From contig NZ_PJZF01000011.1 of the NCBI RefSeq assembly GCF_002858675.1, forward strand, positions 62,001 to 126,000: a DNA stretch of 64,000 bases, in the 5' to 3' direction. The notes below the pieces were generated by a model. That model ran no database searches. It was not told the origin of the DNA and was given only the letters and a program-made list of their open reading frames with translations. How positions within the stretch are numbered: position 1 is the stretch's first letter; each line of letters opens with the position of its first letter. This document shows, one piece after another, positions 46,439-58,181 of this stretch. The translations under genes and the position numbers were made by a program. Origin of the DNA: Chimaeribacter californicus. GTDB taxonomy: Bacteria; Pseudomonadota; Gammaproteobacteria; Enterobacterales; Enterobacteriaceae.

Positions 46439-47920
46439 TTACAAATAACGGCTTTCCAGGTGCTGACGGAAATGCGCAGGGTTCAACGGCTCCCCGGTGG
46501 CACGGGTGATCAGCTCATCCGTGGAGAAGCGGCTGCCGTGCTGCCAGATGTTCTGTTTCAGCCACTCAAACAGGCCCGACAGATTACCGGCGGCAATATC
46601 CTGTTGCAGCGTCGGCAGGGCGCGGTTAGCGGCCTGGAACAGTTGCGCGGCATACATCGCGCCCAGCGTATAGGTCGGGAAGTAACCTATGGCACCGTCC
46701 GTCCAGTGAATATCCTGCATACAGCCGTTACGGTAGTTCCCTTTGGTATCCTGCCCCAGATAGTGCTGCATTTTTTCATCCCACAGGGCAGGGATGTCAT
46801 CAACTTCGATCTCGCCCTCAATCAGCGCTTTTTCGATTTCATAACGCAAAATGACGTGCGCCGGGTAGCTCACTTCATCGGCATCTACCCGGATCAGGCC
46901 GGCCTGCACGCGCTGGTTCAGGCGCAGGAAATTCTGTTCGCTCAGCGCGTCTTGATCACCAAACGCGGCGATGACCAGCGGGCGCAAACAGTGCAGGAAC
47001 GGCGCACTGCGCGCCAGTTGCATCTCAAACAGCAGACTCTGGGATTCATGAATTGCCATTGAACGGGCGAGGGCAACCGGCTGGCCCGCCCAGTCGCGCG
47101 GCAGGTTCTGTTCGTAACGGGCGTGGCCGGTTTCATGCACAATGCCCATCAGCGCGGTCAGGAACTCTTCCGGGTTGTAACGCGTGGTGATGCGCACATC
47201 CTCCGGCACCCCGCCGCAGAACGGATGCGCACTGACGTCCACCCGGCCGCCGTCAAAATTAAAGCCCAGCAGCGCCATCACTTTCAGGCTCAGCCGGCGC
47301 TGGGTCTCCACCGCAAACGGGCCTTGCGGCGTCAGGCAGGGCTCGGCGCGCTGCTTCTCCACCACCCGCTGCAACAGATCCGGCAGCCACTGTTTCAGGT
47401 CACCAAACAGGGTATCGAGCCGGGCGCTGGTCATGCCCGGTTCATACAGGTTCAGGAGCGCGTCATAGCGGCCGGTGCCGGCGGCTTGTGCGCGGATGGC
47501 CGCCTCTTCGCGGCTCAGGCGCACCACCTCTTTCAGGTTGGCCGCGAACCCTTGCCAGTCATTCGCCGGGCGCTGGCTGCGCCACGCATGTTCGCACCGC
47601 GCACCTGCCAGGGATTTCGCCTCAACCAGCGACGCGGGCAGCAGCACCGCGTTGTCATAGGCGCGCTGCATCTCCAGCAGGTTAGCGCGGGCCACCTCAT
47701 CCAGCGTCTCCTGGTGCGCCTGAGTCAGCCAGTCACCCACTTCCGGAGCGGTCAGGATGCCGTGGCACAACACGCTCAGCTCAGCCAGCGCTTCCGAACG
47801 CGCCTGGCTTCCCTGCGGCGGCATCATGGTTTGCATGTCCCAGCCGGCGATCGCCGAGAGGTGCCCAAAGCGGGAGAGCCGGGTAAAGGTGCGTTGCAGG
47901 TGGGAATAAGCAGAAGTCAT
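46439..47920 (-). CDS. M32 family metallocarboxypeptidase (carboxypeptidase Taq type)
   Basis: 493 residues. The zinc motif HETGH (in MGIVHETGHARYEQ, near 267) and the downstream Glu in HESQSLLFE are complete; IRYEIEKALIEGE and GYFPTYTLGAMYAAQLF are family signatures. M32 enzymes remove C-terminal residues from peptides in the cytoplasm. The ATG at 47920 has GGAGAA six bases upstream. E. coli K-12 has no gene here, so this is an addition between asr and rstB. Confidence 0.93.
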   Translation of the reverse strand: MTSAYSHLQRTFTRLSRFGHLSAIAGWDMQTMMPPQGSQARSEALAELSVLCHGILTAPEVGDWLTQAHQETLDEVARANLLEMQRAYDNAVLLPASLVEAKSLAGARCEHAWRSQRPANDWQGFAANLKEVVRLSREEAAIRAQAAGTGRYDALLNLYEPGMTSARLDTLFGDLKQWLPDLLQRVVEKQRAEPCLTPQGPFAVETQRRLSLKVMALLGFNFDGGRVDVSAHPFCGGVPEDVRITTRYNPEEFLTALMGIVHETGHARYEQNLPRDWAGQPVALARSMAIHESQSLLFEMQLARSAPFLHCLRPLVIAAFGDQDALSEQNFLRLNQRVQAGLIRVDADEVSYPAHVILRYEIEKALIEGEIEVDDIPALWDEKMQHYLGQDTKGNYRNGCMQDIHWTDGAIGYFPTYTLGAMYAAQLFQAANRALPTLQQDIAAGNLSGLFEWLKQNIWQHGSRFSTDELITRATGEPLNPAHFRQHLESRYL

Positions 47921-47984
47921 CGCGTTCTCCATAATCAATACGTCCTTGATAGAAAGGACATTCTTTAAAAACAGTCAAGGGCGC

Positions 47985-49289
47985 TCAGCGCGGCTCGGCC
48001 GTCAGGCTGAAGGCGGATTTCACCGGCCAGCAGAAACGGAAACAGGCACCGCCCAACGGGCTGGTTTCCACAAACACCCGCCCCTGGAACGCCTGCGCAA
48101 TCGAAAACACAATCGCCAGCCCCAGGCCACAGCCGCCGGTGGCGCGGTCACGGCTCGGGTCGAGGCGCACAAAAGGTTCGAACACCCGCTGGCGCGCGTC
48201 CGGCGGAATGCCGGGGCCATCATCCTCGACCTGTAAACAGGCTTCCTCGCCATTCAGCCAGAGGCTGATGCGCAGGCGTTCGCTGGCGTAGCGCAGGGCG
48301 TTATTCACCAGGTTATCCAGCACCCGCTCCATCAGCCGCTGGTCAATGGCCCCGTAATCGCCCTGGTGCGGCATCGCCAGCGTCACCTCACGCTGTGGGT
48401 TAACCAGCTGGATATCCTCCACCCGGTCGGCCAGCCAGGCGGGCAGATCCACCGGGTCTAGTTTCAGCGCCACCTGCGGGCGGTCGAGGCGCGCATAGGT
48501 CAGCAGTTCATCAATCAATGATTCCAGCTGGCCGATGTCGCGGTTCAGCGCGGTCTGTTCGCTCTCTTCCAGGTTATCACTCATCGCCAGCCGGTAGCGC
48601 AACCGCACCAGCGGCGTGCGCAACTCATGCGCGATGCCGTCAATCAGCTGTTTTTTGCTGGCAATCAGGGTGTTGATGTTGTCCGCCATCTGGTTAAAGG
48701 CGATGCCGAGCCGGTTCAGGCTGGAGGTGCTGTCAAAATGCGTGCGCTCATCCAGGTGCCCGGCCCCCAGCCGCTGGGCGGCGTTCTCCAGCTGCATCAG
48801 GTCGCGCCAGTGCGGCCGCATCCACAAAAACACCGGCAACGCCAGCGACAGCCCGATGAACAGCAGCAGCGCCAGATCCAGCAGCCGCATCTCGTGCAGG
48901 TAGAAGAGGTAAGGGATCGGCCCGACCACCAGAACGTAATGGCTGCGCGGCACCCGTTGCAGGAAGGTGTATTCATCGTCCAGCGCCACAATCTCCCCCA
49001 GCCGCAGGCGGCGGTCGAGATCCGCGCCCAGCGAGCGCTTACCGAGCGGTTCGATGTGCAGCTTGAATGACAGGTTCAGGTCGAGCGTGGTCAAAGTCTT
49101 GTTCCAGTCGCGGATCGGGATCTCCCGCAGTTCGCTGCGCATCAGGTAGAGCGAGCTTTTCATCAGGTCATCCATCGACTGCCGCCCGGCGCGCTCCGCC
49201 GTGACCTTGTACACCAGCCCGACCAGCATCGCCATCACCAGAAAACAGACAAACAGCAGCAGGAAGAACTGGATAAACAGTTTTCTCAT
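47985..49289 (-). CDS. rstB: Two-component sensor kinase RstB
   Basis: 434 residues; E. coli RstB has 433. Membrane helices at about 4-27 and 136-156 enclose a periplasmic sensor; HAMP follows, then the phospho-accepting His221 in IAHELRTPLVRLRYRL and the ATPase boxes (NNALRYA, DDGPGIP, GGCGLGLAI). Its ATG overlaps the rstA stop by four bases. In E. coli RstB responds in the PhoPQ/acid network. Confidence 0.96.
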   Translation of the reverse strand: MRKLFIQFFLLLFVCFLVMAMLVGLVYKVTAERAGRQSMDDLMKSSLYLMRSELREIPIRDWNKTLTTLDLNLSFKLHIEPLGKRSLGADLDRRLRLGEIVALDDEYTFLQRVPRSHYVLVVGPIPYLFYLHEMRLLDLALLLFIGLSLALPVFLWMRPHWRDLMQLENAAQRLGAGHLDERTHFDSTSSLNRLGIAFNQMADNINTLIASKKQLIDGIAHELRTPLVRLRYRLAMSDNLEESEQTALNRDIGQLESLIDELLTYARLDRPQVALKLDPVDLPAWLADRVEDIQLVNPQREVTLAMPHQGDYGAIDQRLMERVLDNLVNNALRYASERLRISLWLNGEEACLQVEDDGPGIPPDARQRVFEPFVRLDPSRDRATGGCGLGLAIVFSIAQAFQGRVFVETSPLGGACFRFCWPVKSAFSLTAEPR

Positions 49290-50008
49290 GGCTGCGCCGT
49301 CTCCCAGGCGTTGGGGGCGAACAGGTAGCCTTTGTTGCGCACGGTTTTGATGCGGAACGGCTCCAGCGCGTTGTCATAGAGTTTGCGGCGCAGGCGGGAG
49401 ATCGCCACGTCGATGCTGCGGTCCATGCCGTCATAACTCACGCCGCGCAGCGTTTTGAGCAGCGCTTCGCGATCCATGATCTGCCCGGCATGGGTCGCCA
49501 GCTCCCACAGCAGGTCGAAGTCAGAGGTGGAAAGGGTGATGACCTCACTGCCCAGCGTCACCTGGCGGTTAACCGGATCGATGCAGAGCAGCCCAAAGTG
49601 CAGGGCATTGCGGGAGAGCAGCGGCGACTCGTCACGCGCCGGTTGCTGGCTGTGCTGGCGCAGATGCAGGCGCAACCGCGCCAGCAGCACCGCCGGCGGC
49701 GTGGTTTTCAGGATGTAGTCGTTCGCGCCCATCTCCAGCGAGAGAATATGGTTCATGTCACTGTCCAGCGAGGTCAGCAGCACGATCGGGCCGGGAAACT
49801 CCGGCCGGAGATCGCGGCAGAGCGTCATGCCGTCTTTGCCGGGCAGCATAATGTCAAGCAGCACCAGGTCAGGCTGTTCGCGCGCAATCACCGCCTGGGC
49901 AGTATCGCCGCGCGGCTCCACCACCACGTCAATATCATGTTTGCCCAGGTAGGCGGCAATCAGTTTGCCGACGTCCGGGTCATCTTCAACGAAGACTATT
50001 CTATTCAT
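49286..50008 (-). CDS. rstA: Response regulator RstA
   Basis: 240 residues; E. coli RstA has 239. Receiver domain with phospho-acceptor Asp52 (LVLLDIMLPG) and an OmpR-type winged-helix DNA-binding domain (SIDVAISRLRRKL, IKTVRNKGYLF). It activates asr in E. coli. The ATG at 50008 (MNRIVFVEDD) is the family start. First gene of rstA-rstB. Confidence 0.97.
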   Translation of the reverse strand: MNRIVFVEDDPDVGKLIAAYLGKHDIDVVVEPRGDTAQAVIAREQPDLVLLDIMLPGKDGMTLCRDLRPEFPGPIVLLTSLDSDMNHILSLEMGANDYILKTTPPAVLLARLRLHLRQHSQQPARDESPLLSRNALHFGLLCIDPVNRQVTLGSEVITLSTSDFDLLWELATHAGQIMDREALLKTLRGVSYDGMDRSIDVAISRLRRKLYDNALEPFRIKTVRNKGYLFAPNAWETAQP

Positions 50009-50280
50009 AACGTTACACAGATAAGAAAACGAAAGGAGCCGGAACCCCAGCATAACGCGTGCCGGGAAGGGATGCCACGCCGCAATGGTAATAGGGTATG
50101 AGTGCGCCGTCGCTGTAATATTCAGGGTGACAATGAATCATTACAGTTTATCCTGTTTTATGAATGGACTGTTGCTGGCAATAACCGGGCCGGTTATGCC
50201 ATGATAAGCGCCGTTACCTTTGAAACATCTTTTCAATGAATTATTTCAATGCCAGACACCGGCCAGGAGAGGAACAGGGG

Positions 50281-50694
50281 ATGACGACAGATCGTCTTGC
50301 ATCCGATGCGCGCAGTGAACGCGTCTGCTTCAATTACATGGAGTATCTCTCTGCGTCGTGCAAGAAACAGTGGCGTTTCGTTGATGCGATTTATGGGGTT
50401 ATGCCCATTTTTGGTCTGGTGCTGAAATCCCGTACGGCCCATGCCCAGTCGCGGCAGGAACAGCTTAAGGAGCTGGCGTTGCAGGTGGTCTCCACCCAGG
50501 TCAGTGACGAAGTGAATATTGCCCGGCTGATTTTGCTGGCCAGGCAGCAGGGGTTGCTCTCCGTGGACATCTGCCTGCCCTATGCGCTGACGCCGGAACA
50601 GCTGGCGGTAGTGCGTGAGGAGTGCGAACAGGATGTGGTGCTGGTGCAGCATGGCGAATGCCTGACCGTGACCCTCAATCCCGCCACGCATTAA
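50281..50694 (+). CDS. Unrecognised 137-residue protein
   Basis: I do not recognise this family. ATG at 50281 has AGGA and GGGG upstream; an in-frame ATG at 50236 has no RBS. No signal peptide or clear membrane helix; a moderately hydrophobic stretch lies at residues 33-48 (VDAIYGVMPIFGLVLK). The middle is helical and charged (SRQEQLKELALQVV), the end beta-like (VVLVQHGECLTVTL). Codon use resembles the neighbours. It shares a terminator with convergent ydgI. E. coli carries ydgC and folM at this place. Confidence 0.75.
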   Translation: MTTDRLASDARSERVCFNYMEYLSASCKKQWRFVDAIYGVMPIFGLVLKSRTAHAQSRQEQLKELALQVVSTQVSDEVNIARLILLARQQGLLSVDICLPYALTPEQLAVVREECEQDVVLVQHGECLTVTLNPATH

Positions 50695-50707
50695 GCGCAT
50701 GAGCCGA

Positions 50708-50742
50708 TAAAAAAGGCCGTATCTTTCGATACGGCCTTTTTG
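50708..50742. terminator. Bidirectional terminator between the 137-residue gene and ydgI
   Basis: AAAAAGGCCGTAT-CTTTCG-ATACGGCCTTTTT, with T runs on both strands. Confidence 0.93.
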
Positions 50743-50761
50743 TTTCCGCCGGATTTACGTT

Positions 50762-52153
50762 TTAATGCACCATCACCCAGCCGGCCGGCAGGCTCGCCAG
50801 CAGCAGCAGGGCAATGCCCGACCACTCCATCCGGTTCAGGGCTTTCGGGGCGGCATGGCCGCGGCGGGCATACAGGAACACCAGCACCCCCGGCGCATAC
50901 AGCAGCACCGAGAGCAGCAGGTGCATCAGCCCGGAGGCGTAGAGCATCCACAGGCCATAGGCGCAGGCACCACACGCGGCCAGCGTCAGGCGCAGGTCAT
51001 GGCGCTGGCGGGCCAGCCTGAATAAGAATGCACCCACCAGCAGGTAAGGCACCAGGATCATCTCCGAGGCAATGGTCAACAGATTGTTATAATCGCTGCC
51101 GGTCAGCCAGATCAGCACCAGCGCCAGCTGAACCGATCCGTTGGTCATCCAGAGTGACGGGGCCGGGGCACCATAGTTGTTCTGCCCGTAGAAAATGCGT
51201 GGGAAGGCGCCTTGTTCTGCCGCCAGCAGCGGCACTTCCGCTGCCATGATGGTCCAGCTCAGGTAAGCGCCGCACACCGAAATAATCAGCCCGGCAGCGA
51301 TGATAATCTGGCCGGACGGGCCCATCAGATCCACCATCAGCCCGGCCATTGACGGGTTACGCATTTCCGCCAGCTCTGCACGCGGCAGTACGCCGAGTGA
51401 CAGCAGGGTAATCAGCAGGTAGACGCCGAGCGCGCTGACCACCGCCAGCATGGTGGCACGGCCAACGTCACGCTTGTTCTTCGCCCGTGCTGACACCACC
51501 ACCGCGCCTTCCACACCGATAAACACCCACAGCGTAAACAGCATGGTGTCTTTCACCTGTTGCCACACCGGGGTGCCGAGCGCCAGGCCCTTGAAGTCCA
51601 GCCTGAAGGTATCGAGCTTGAAGGCGAGGGCGGCCAGCACCACAAACAACCCCAGCGGCAGCAGCTTGGCCAGGGTGGCGGCCATGTTGATGCCGGCGGC
51701 CGTTTTCACCCCGCGCAGCACCAGCGCATGCACACCCCACAGCAGAATGGATTCGCCAATCAGCGCCTGCCAGGTGTTGCCGTCACCAAAGATCACCCTG
51801 TCCGGCGTATCGGTGAAGAAACTGATCGCCGCAAACACAATAACCAGATAGGAGACGTTGGCGATCACCGCGCAGAGCCAGTAGCCCCAGGCGGAACAGA
51901 AACCAATCAGCTCGCCGAACCCCTCTTTGGCATAGGTGAAGATGCCGCCGTCCAGATCCGGCCGTAACCGGGAGATCAGCAGCATCGCCAGTGCCAGGAA
52001 AAGAATGCCGACGCCGGTAATACCCCAGCCGATCAGCAGGGCGGCGGGGCTGGCAACGGCCGCCATATTTTGCGGCAGGCTGAAAACACCGGCCCCCAGC
52101 ATGGAGCTGAGCACCAGCGCAGTCAGTGCGGTTAACCCTAGTTTTTTTTCCAA
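50762..52153 (-). CDS. ydgI: Basic amino acid antiporter YdgI (arginine/ornithine type)
   Basis: 463 residues; E. coli YdgI has 460. APC-superfamily transporter with about 12 membrane helices; the first has SSMLGAGVFSLPQ, the family substrate-binding G-rich bend. The closest known group is ArcD arginine:ornithine exchangers; substrate is inferred from the family. GGAC-type RBS. Followed by nothing on its strand but a convergent gene. Confidence 0.9.
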   Translation of the reverse strand: MEKKLGLTALTALVLSSMLGAGVFSLPQNMAAVASPAALLIGWGITGVGILFLALAMLLISRLRPDLDGGIFTYAKEGFGELIGFCSAWGYWLCAVIANVSYLVIVFAAISFFTDTPDRVIFGDGNTWQALIGESILLWGVHALVLRGVKTAAGINMAATLAKLLPLGLFVVLAALAFKLDTFRLDFKGLALGTPVWQQVKDTMLFTLWVFIGVEGAVVVSARAKNKRDVGRATMLAVVSALGVYLLITLLSLGVLPRAELAEMRNPSMAGLMVDLMGPSGQIIIAAGLIISVCGAYLSWTIMAAEVPLLAAEQGAFPRIFYGQNNYGAPAPSLWMTNGSVQLALVLIWLTGSDYNNLLTIASEMILVPYLLVGAFLFRLARQRHDLRLTLAACGACAYGLWMLYASGLMHLLLSVLLYAPGVLVFLYARRGHAAPKALNRMEWSGIALLLLASLPAGWVMVH

Positions 52154-52364
52154 TGTCCTATTCCAATGCAGAATAAATGACCAAGTGTTAAATTCAAGTC
52201 AGCACAATGTTGATGTGTTGCTTACTTATGTCGGGGGATTGCCCTGAAAAAGTGGGCAGATTCTACGGAGTGATGCCGGAGGATGCAACGATTGCGGCAT
52301 AAAATTATGCAGGCGATCCGCATAAATAAACACACTTCAGGCGGGTATGCTGCGGAAAAGGCAA

Positions 52365-52391
52365 TAAAAAAGGCAGCCGGGGCTGCCTTTT
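52365..52391 (-). terminator. ydgH intrinsic terminator
   Basis: AAAAGGCAGCC-GG-GGCTGCCTTTT with Ts on the minus strand, 16 bases after ydgH. Confidence 0.92.
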
Positions 52392-52406
52392 ACACCTGCA
52401 GGCGCG

Positions 52407-53360
52407 TTACTTGTAAAGGTCGGCGCTGATGGTGAGGTTGCCGCCGCTCTGGTTCTGCTCCCACTGGCGGGTGATGTGGTAGAACTTCGCGCCTTTGTCC
52501 GCCGCACGCTTGGCAACTTCAGACGAGATGTCCGTCATGCTGCCGAAGTGGCCGGTAAAGGTCACGGAGTCGAACGGCACCATCTGCGCGGCCGTGGCGT
52601 TATTCAGCTCCTGGATCTTGGTACCGCTCGGCAGGGTTACGGTATAGCGCTCGCCGGTAGAGGACTGGGTCTCGAAGAAGCGGCCGACTTCACGGCTTGG
52701 TGTGCCGGAGGAGGCAACGCCCGGGATCTCAACCTGCGCCGCTGCGGTGCCGCCGGCAGCCAGCGCGGCTTTACCGGCTTCAGAGTTCGCCGGGATCACA
52801 TCCGGGCTCTGCAGTTTGCGTTCTTTGGCGTCTTTTTTATAGACATAGGCGGTGATGAACTGGTTGCCGCCCTGGTTGGCATCAATCTGGCGGATGATGA
52901 AGAACGCATCCGCATCTTTCTTCGCGGCAGCCTTGGAGACAGCATCACTGATGTCCGGCTGGCTGCGGAAGAAACCACTGACGGTAACGGTATCAAACGG
53001 CTCCAGGCGGTACGCTTCCGGTTTCGGCAGCTCACGCACGCCGTTGAAAACGCGGTATTCCGGCTTGGCAGTCTCAGCGGCATTGTTGTGGTAAATGTCG
53101 GCCGTGACCCGCCAGTTGCCGCCATTATTGCTATTATTGATGTCCTGAATATAGAAGGCATCTGCCCCTTGTTTGTCCGCTTTCCGGGAGACGGCCTCGG
53201 CCGCATCATTGATCGCGTTGAACCGGCCGCTGACGGTGATGCGGTCAAACGGTTTCAGGGCTGCGGCTTTCTCTGGAGTAAGTTCCTGCGCGGCGTGAGC
53301 AGCAGAGAGCGCAGAAATTGAAAACAGGGCTGATGCGATAATCGTGTTCTTCAGCTTCAT
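52407..53360 (-). CDS. ydgH: YdgH periplasmic protein with three DUF1471 domains
   Basis: 317 residues; E. coli YdgH has 314. The signal peptide ends at AHA-AQELT (about residue 22). Three DUF1471/BhsA-McbA-like repeats can be seen, each with FD-[RT]-[IV]-[TS]-V/F-[ST]-G and a later GGN-x-x-[IV]-[TS]-A-[DY] strand (near 40-90, 130-185 and 255-317). Such proteins are linked to stress and biofilm. The ATG at 53360 has AAAGGA seven bases upstream. Confidence 0.93.
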   Translation of the reverse strand: MKLKNTIIASALFSISALSAAHAAQELTPEKAAALKPFDRITVSGRFNAINDAAEAVSRKADKQGADAFYIQDINNSNNGGNWRVTADIYHNNAAETAKPEYRVFNGVRELPKPEAYRLEPFDTVTVSGFFRSQPDISDAVSKAAAKKDADAFFIIRQIDANQGGNQFITAYVYKKDAKERKLQSPDVIPANSEAGKAALAAGGTAAAQVEIPGVASSGTPSREVGRFFETQSSTGERYTVTLPSGTKIQELNNATAAQMVPFDSVTFTGHFGSMTDISSEVAKRAADKGAKFYHITRQWEQNQSGGNLTISADLYK

Positions 53361-55490
<2,130 letters not shown>

Positions 55491-55500
55491 GAGGCCCTAT

Positions 55501-56892
55501 ATGTCTGAAGGATTGGTTACTGCAGCATATATTGTTGCCGCTATTCTGTTCATTTTCAGCCTGGCTGGGCTGTCGAAACATGAAACCTCCCGCCAGGGGA
55601 ATATCTTTGGCGTCACCGGGATGGCGATCGCGCTGATTGCCACCATTCTCGGCCCCGATACCGGGCACGTCGGCTGGATTATTGTGGCGATGCTGATTGG
55701 CGGGGCCATCGGCATCCACCTGGCGCGTAAAGTCGAAATGACTGAAATGCCGGAACTGGTGGCGGTGCTGCACAGCTTTGTCGGTCTGGCGGCGGTGCTG
55801 GTCGGCTTCAACAGCTATCTGGATCACGGCAGCGCGCCGATGATGCCGGTAATGGAGAATATCCACCTCACTGAGGTGTTCCTCGGGATCTTTATCGGTG
55901 CGGTGACCTTTACCGGCTCGATTGTGGCGTTCGGCAAACTGCGCGGCAAAATCTCCTCCAAACCGCTGATGCTGCCGAACCGGCACAAACTGAACTTGGC
56001 CGCACTGGTGGTTTCCGCGATGATGCTGATCATCTTCGTGCGTACCGACAGCGCCGGCTGGCAAGCCTTTGCCCTGCTGGTGATGACTGTGATTGCGCTG
56101 GCGTTCGGCTGGCATCTGGTGGCATCCATCGGCGGCGCGGACATGCCTGTCGTGGTGTCGATGCTGAACTCCTACTCCGGGTGGGCCGCGGCGGCGGCCG
56201 GTTTTATGCTGAGCAACGACCTGCTGATCGTGACCGGGGCGCTGGTGGGTTCCTCCGGTGCAATTCTCTCCTACATCATGTGCAAGGCGATGAACCGGTC
56301 GTTTATCAGCGTGATTGCCGGGGGCTTCGGCACTGACGGCTCCTCCACCGGCGACGCGGAAGAGATGGGCGATTACCGCGAAACCACGGCGGAAGAGGTG
56401 GCGGAATTGCTGAAAAACTCCACTTCCGTGATCATCACCCCCGGCTACGGCATGGCGGTGGCGCAGGCGCAATACCCGGTGCATGACATCACTGCCAAAC
56501 TGCGCGCCCGCGGCATTAAGGTGCGTTTCGGCATCCATCCGGTTGCCGGGCGGCTGCCGGGCCACATGAACGTGCTGCTGGCCGAAGCCAAAGTGCCGTA
56601 TGACATCGTGCTGGAGATGGATGAGATCAACGATGATTTCAGTGACACCGACACGGTGCTGGTGATTGGCGCGAATGACACGGTCAACCCGGCCGCACAA
56701 GACGACCCGCGCAGCCCGATTGCTGGGATGCCGGTGCTGGAAGTGTGGAAGGCGCAGAATGTGATTGTGTTTAAACGGTCGATGAACACCGGCTACGCCG
56801 GGGTGCAGAACCCGCTGTTCTTCAAGGAAAACACCCAGATGCTGTTTGGCGATGCCAAAGAGAGCGTGGACAACATCCTGCGGGCGCTATAA
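55501..56892 (+). CDS. pntB: NAD(P) transhydrogenase subunit beta
   Basis: 463 residues; E. coli PntB has 462. Eight or nine membrane helices (to about 265) and the C-terminal NADP(H)-binding domain with [33 protein letters not shown] and [12 protein letters not shown]. Same operon as pntA; GAGG is the RBS. Confidence 0.97.
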   Translation: MSEGLVTAAYIVAAILFIFSLAGLSKHETSRQGNIFGVTGMAIALIATILGPDTGHVGWIIVAMLIGGAIGIHLARKVEMTEMPELVAVLHSFVGLAAVLVGFNSYLDHGSAPMMPVMENIHLTEVFLGIFIGAVTFTGSIVAFGKLRGKISSKPLMLPNRHKLNLAALVVSAMMLIIFVRTDSAGWQAFALLVMTVIALAFGWHLVASIGGADMPVVVSMLNSYSGWAAAAAGFMLSNDLLIVTGALVGSSGAILSYIMCKAMNRSFISVIAGGFGTDGSSTGDAEEMGDYRETTAEEVAELLKNSTSVIITPGYGMAVAQAQYPVHDITAKLRARGIKVRFGIHPVAGRLPGHMNVLLAEAKVPYDIVLEMDEINDDFSDTDTVLVIGANDTVNPAAQDDPRSPIAGMPVLEVWKAQNVIVFKRSMNTGYAGVQNPLFFKENTQMLFGDAKESVDNILRAL

Positions 56893-56937
56893 CGGTAAAC
56901 AGATCACGGTAAACGAACCGTAACGCTGAACAGAAAG

Positions 56938-56965
56938 TAAAAGGGTCGCCGTGGCGACCCTTTTT
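56938..56965. terminator. pntAB terminator
   Basis: AAAAGGGTCGCC-GT-GGCGACCCTTTTT, 46 bases after pntB; it also faces the uspE end. Confidence 0.9.
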
Positions 56966-57022
56966 GCTGCTTTTTGGCGACCGGTTGATAACGGCCCGTC
57001 TTTTATAACGGCCCGGCTGCCC

Positions 57023-58021
57023 TCAGGAGACCGGGTTATTTTCACTGGGCGGGGTAGGCTCCGCCGTCGGCATTTTCGGTTCCTGCTGTTCCAGTTCCAG
57101 CGGGCAGACAAAATCATCCGGTTTCAGCGCCAGCAGGTCACATTTCAGGTGGTCAATCACATGTTCCGTGGTGTTGCCGATAAAGGCCGCTGAAATCCCG
57201 GTGCGGCCGATGGTGCCGAGCACCACCACCCCGGCCTGAAGGTGCTCGGCCAGATCGGGGATCACCTCTTCCGGCAGCCCTTTTTCAACGTGGGTCATCT
57301 CTTCGCCCAGGCCAAATTTCTGCCGCAGGCTTTTCATCGCCAGCAGGTGCTGGCCGCGGATCGCATCGTTATAGACGCTGGGGTCAAAGTCCGGCAGCTC
57401 AATCGCGATATTGATCGGCGTCACCGGGTAGGCCCCCACCAGATGCACTTCGGTCTGGTTCACATTTTTCGCCAGCGCCAGGGTTTCGCTCACCAGTTTC
57501 AGGTTGAGCGGGTCATGGTACGGCTCCTCACTGGAAAGGTTGACGGCCACCAGCGCCTTGCCGCCTTCCGGCCACGGCTGGTCTTTCACCATCCAGACCG
57601 GGCAGGGGCATTTGCGCAGCAGGTTCCAGTCGGTCGGGGTGAAAATCACCGACTCCAGCCGGTCGTGCTGGTGGGTCATTTTCAGTACCAGATCGTGCTT
57701 CTCGGCCAGCACTTCCTGGATGATCGCTTCGTAAGGGCGGTTGTGCCACACCACTTTGATCTCGATCGGGACCCCGGCATCAATATAGTGACGACACTGC
57801 TCACTGATCCAGGCTGCCCGCTGGCTGATCACGCCCTGACGCATGGCAGTCCGTTCATCCGGCGAAAGCAGGGTGGTCATTTCATACGAGAAATCATAAA
57901 TGGACAGAAAGGCTTTAATGCGCCCGCCATTGTGCTGCACCAGGTAAACCGCACGCCGCAGGGCGGGCTGGTCATCCTGGTTGGGGTCAATTGCCACCAG
58001 CAGATGTTGATAATTCGCCAT
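57023..58021 (-). CDS. uspE: Universal stress protein E
   Basis: 332 residues; E. coli UspE has 316. Two tandem Usp domains (about 1-150 and 155-305); the second keeps [20 protein letters not shown], an ATP-binding-type G-rich loop. The C-terminal tail after residue 305 is longer than in E. coli and Pro/Glu-rich ([12 protein letters not shown]). The ATG at 58021 has GAGGAGG six bases upstream; the open frame to 58231 is a shadow extension. It lies downstream of fnr, as in E. coli. Confidence 0.96.
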   Translation of the reverse strand: MANYQHLLVAIDPNQDDQPALRRAVYLVQHNGGRIKAFLSIYDFSYEMTTLLSPDERTAMRQGVISQRAAWISEQCRHYIDAGVPIEIKVVWHNRPYEAIIQEVLAEKHDLVLKMTHQHDRLESVIFTPTDWNLLRKCPCPVWMVKDQPWPEGGKALVAVNLSSEEPYHDPLNLKLVSETLALAKNVNQTEVHLVGAYPVTPINIAIELPDFDPSVYNDAIRGQHLLAMKSLRQKFGLGEEMTHVEKGLPEEVIPDLAEHLQAGVVVLGTIGRTGISAAFIGNTTEHVIDHLKCDLLALKPDDFVCPLELEQQEPKMPTAEPTPPSENNPVS

Positions 58022-58110
58022 AAGGTCCTCCTCACAGAGCTGTAAAATACAGACTGTCAGCATACAGAGTAACTCAACATTGGCGAACAGGACAGACGGA
58101 GAAGTGAGTC

Positions 58111-58141
58111 GGATCAATAAATTGCTTGAATTTATTGATCC
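58111..58141. promoter_or_regulatory. 31-bp palindrome between fnr and uspE
   Basis: A perfect 13-base inverted repeat (GGATCAATAAATT and its complement) around a five-base spacer; the pairing continues with GTC/GAC beyond one extra base. It is 90 bases before uspE and 41 bases after fnr. AT-rich and without a T run, it looks more like a protein-binding site than a terminator. Confidence 0.65.
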
Positions 58142-58181
58142 CGACCAATAGACAACTTGTATCAGTAACCGCGGGGGGAAA

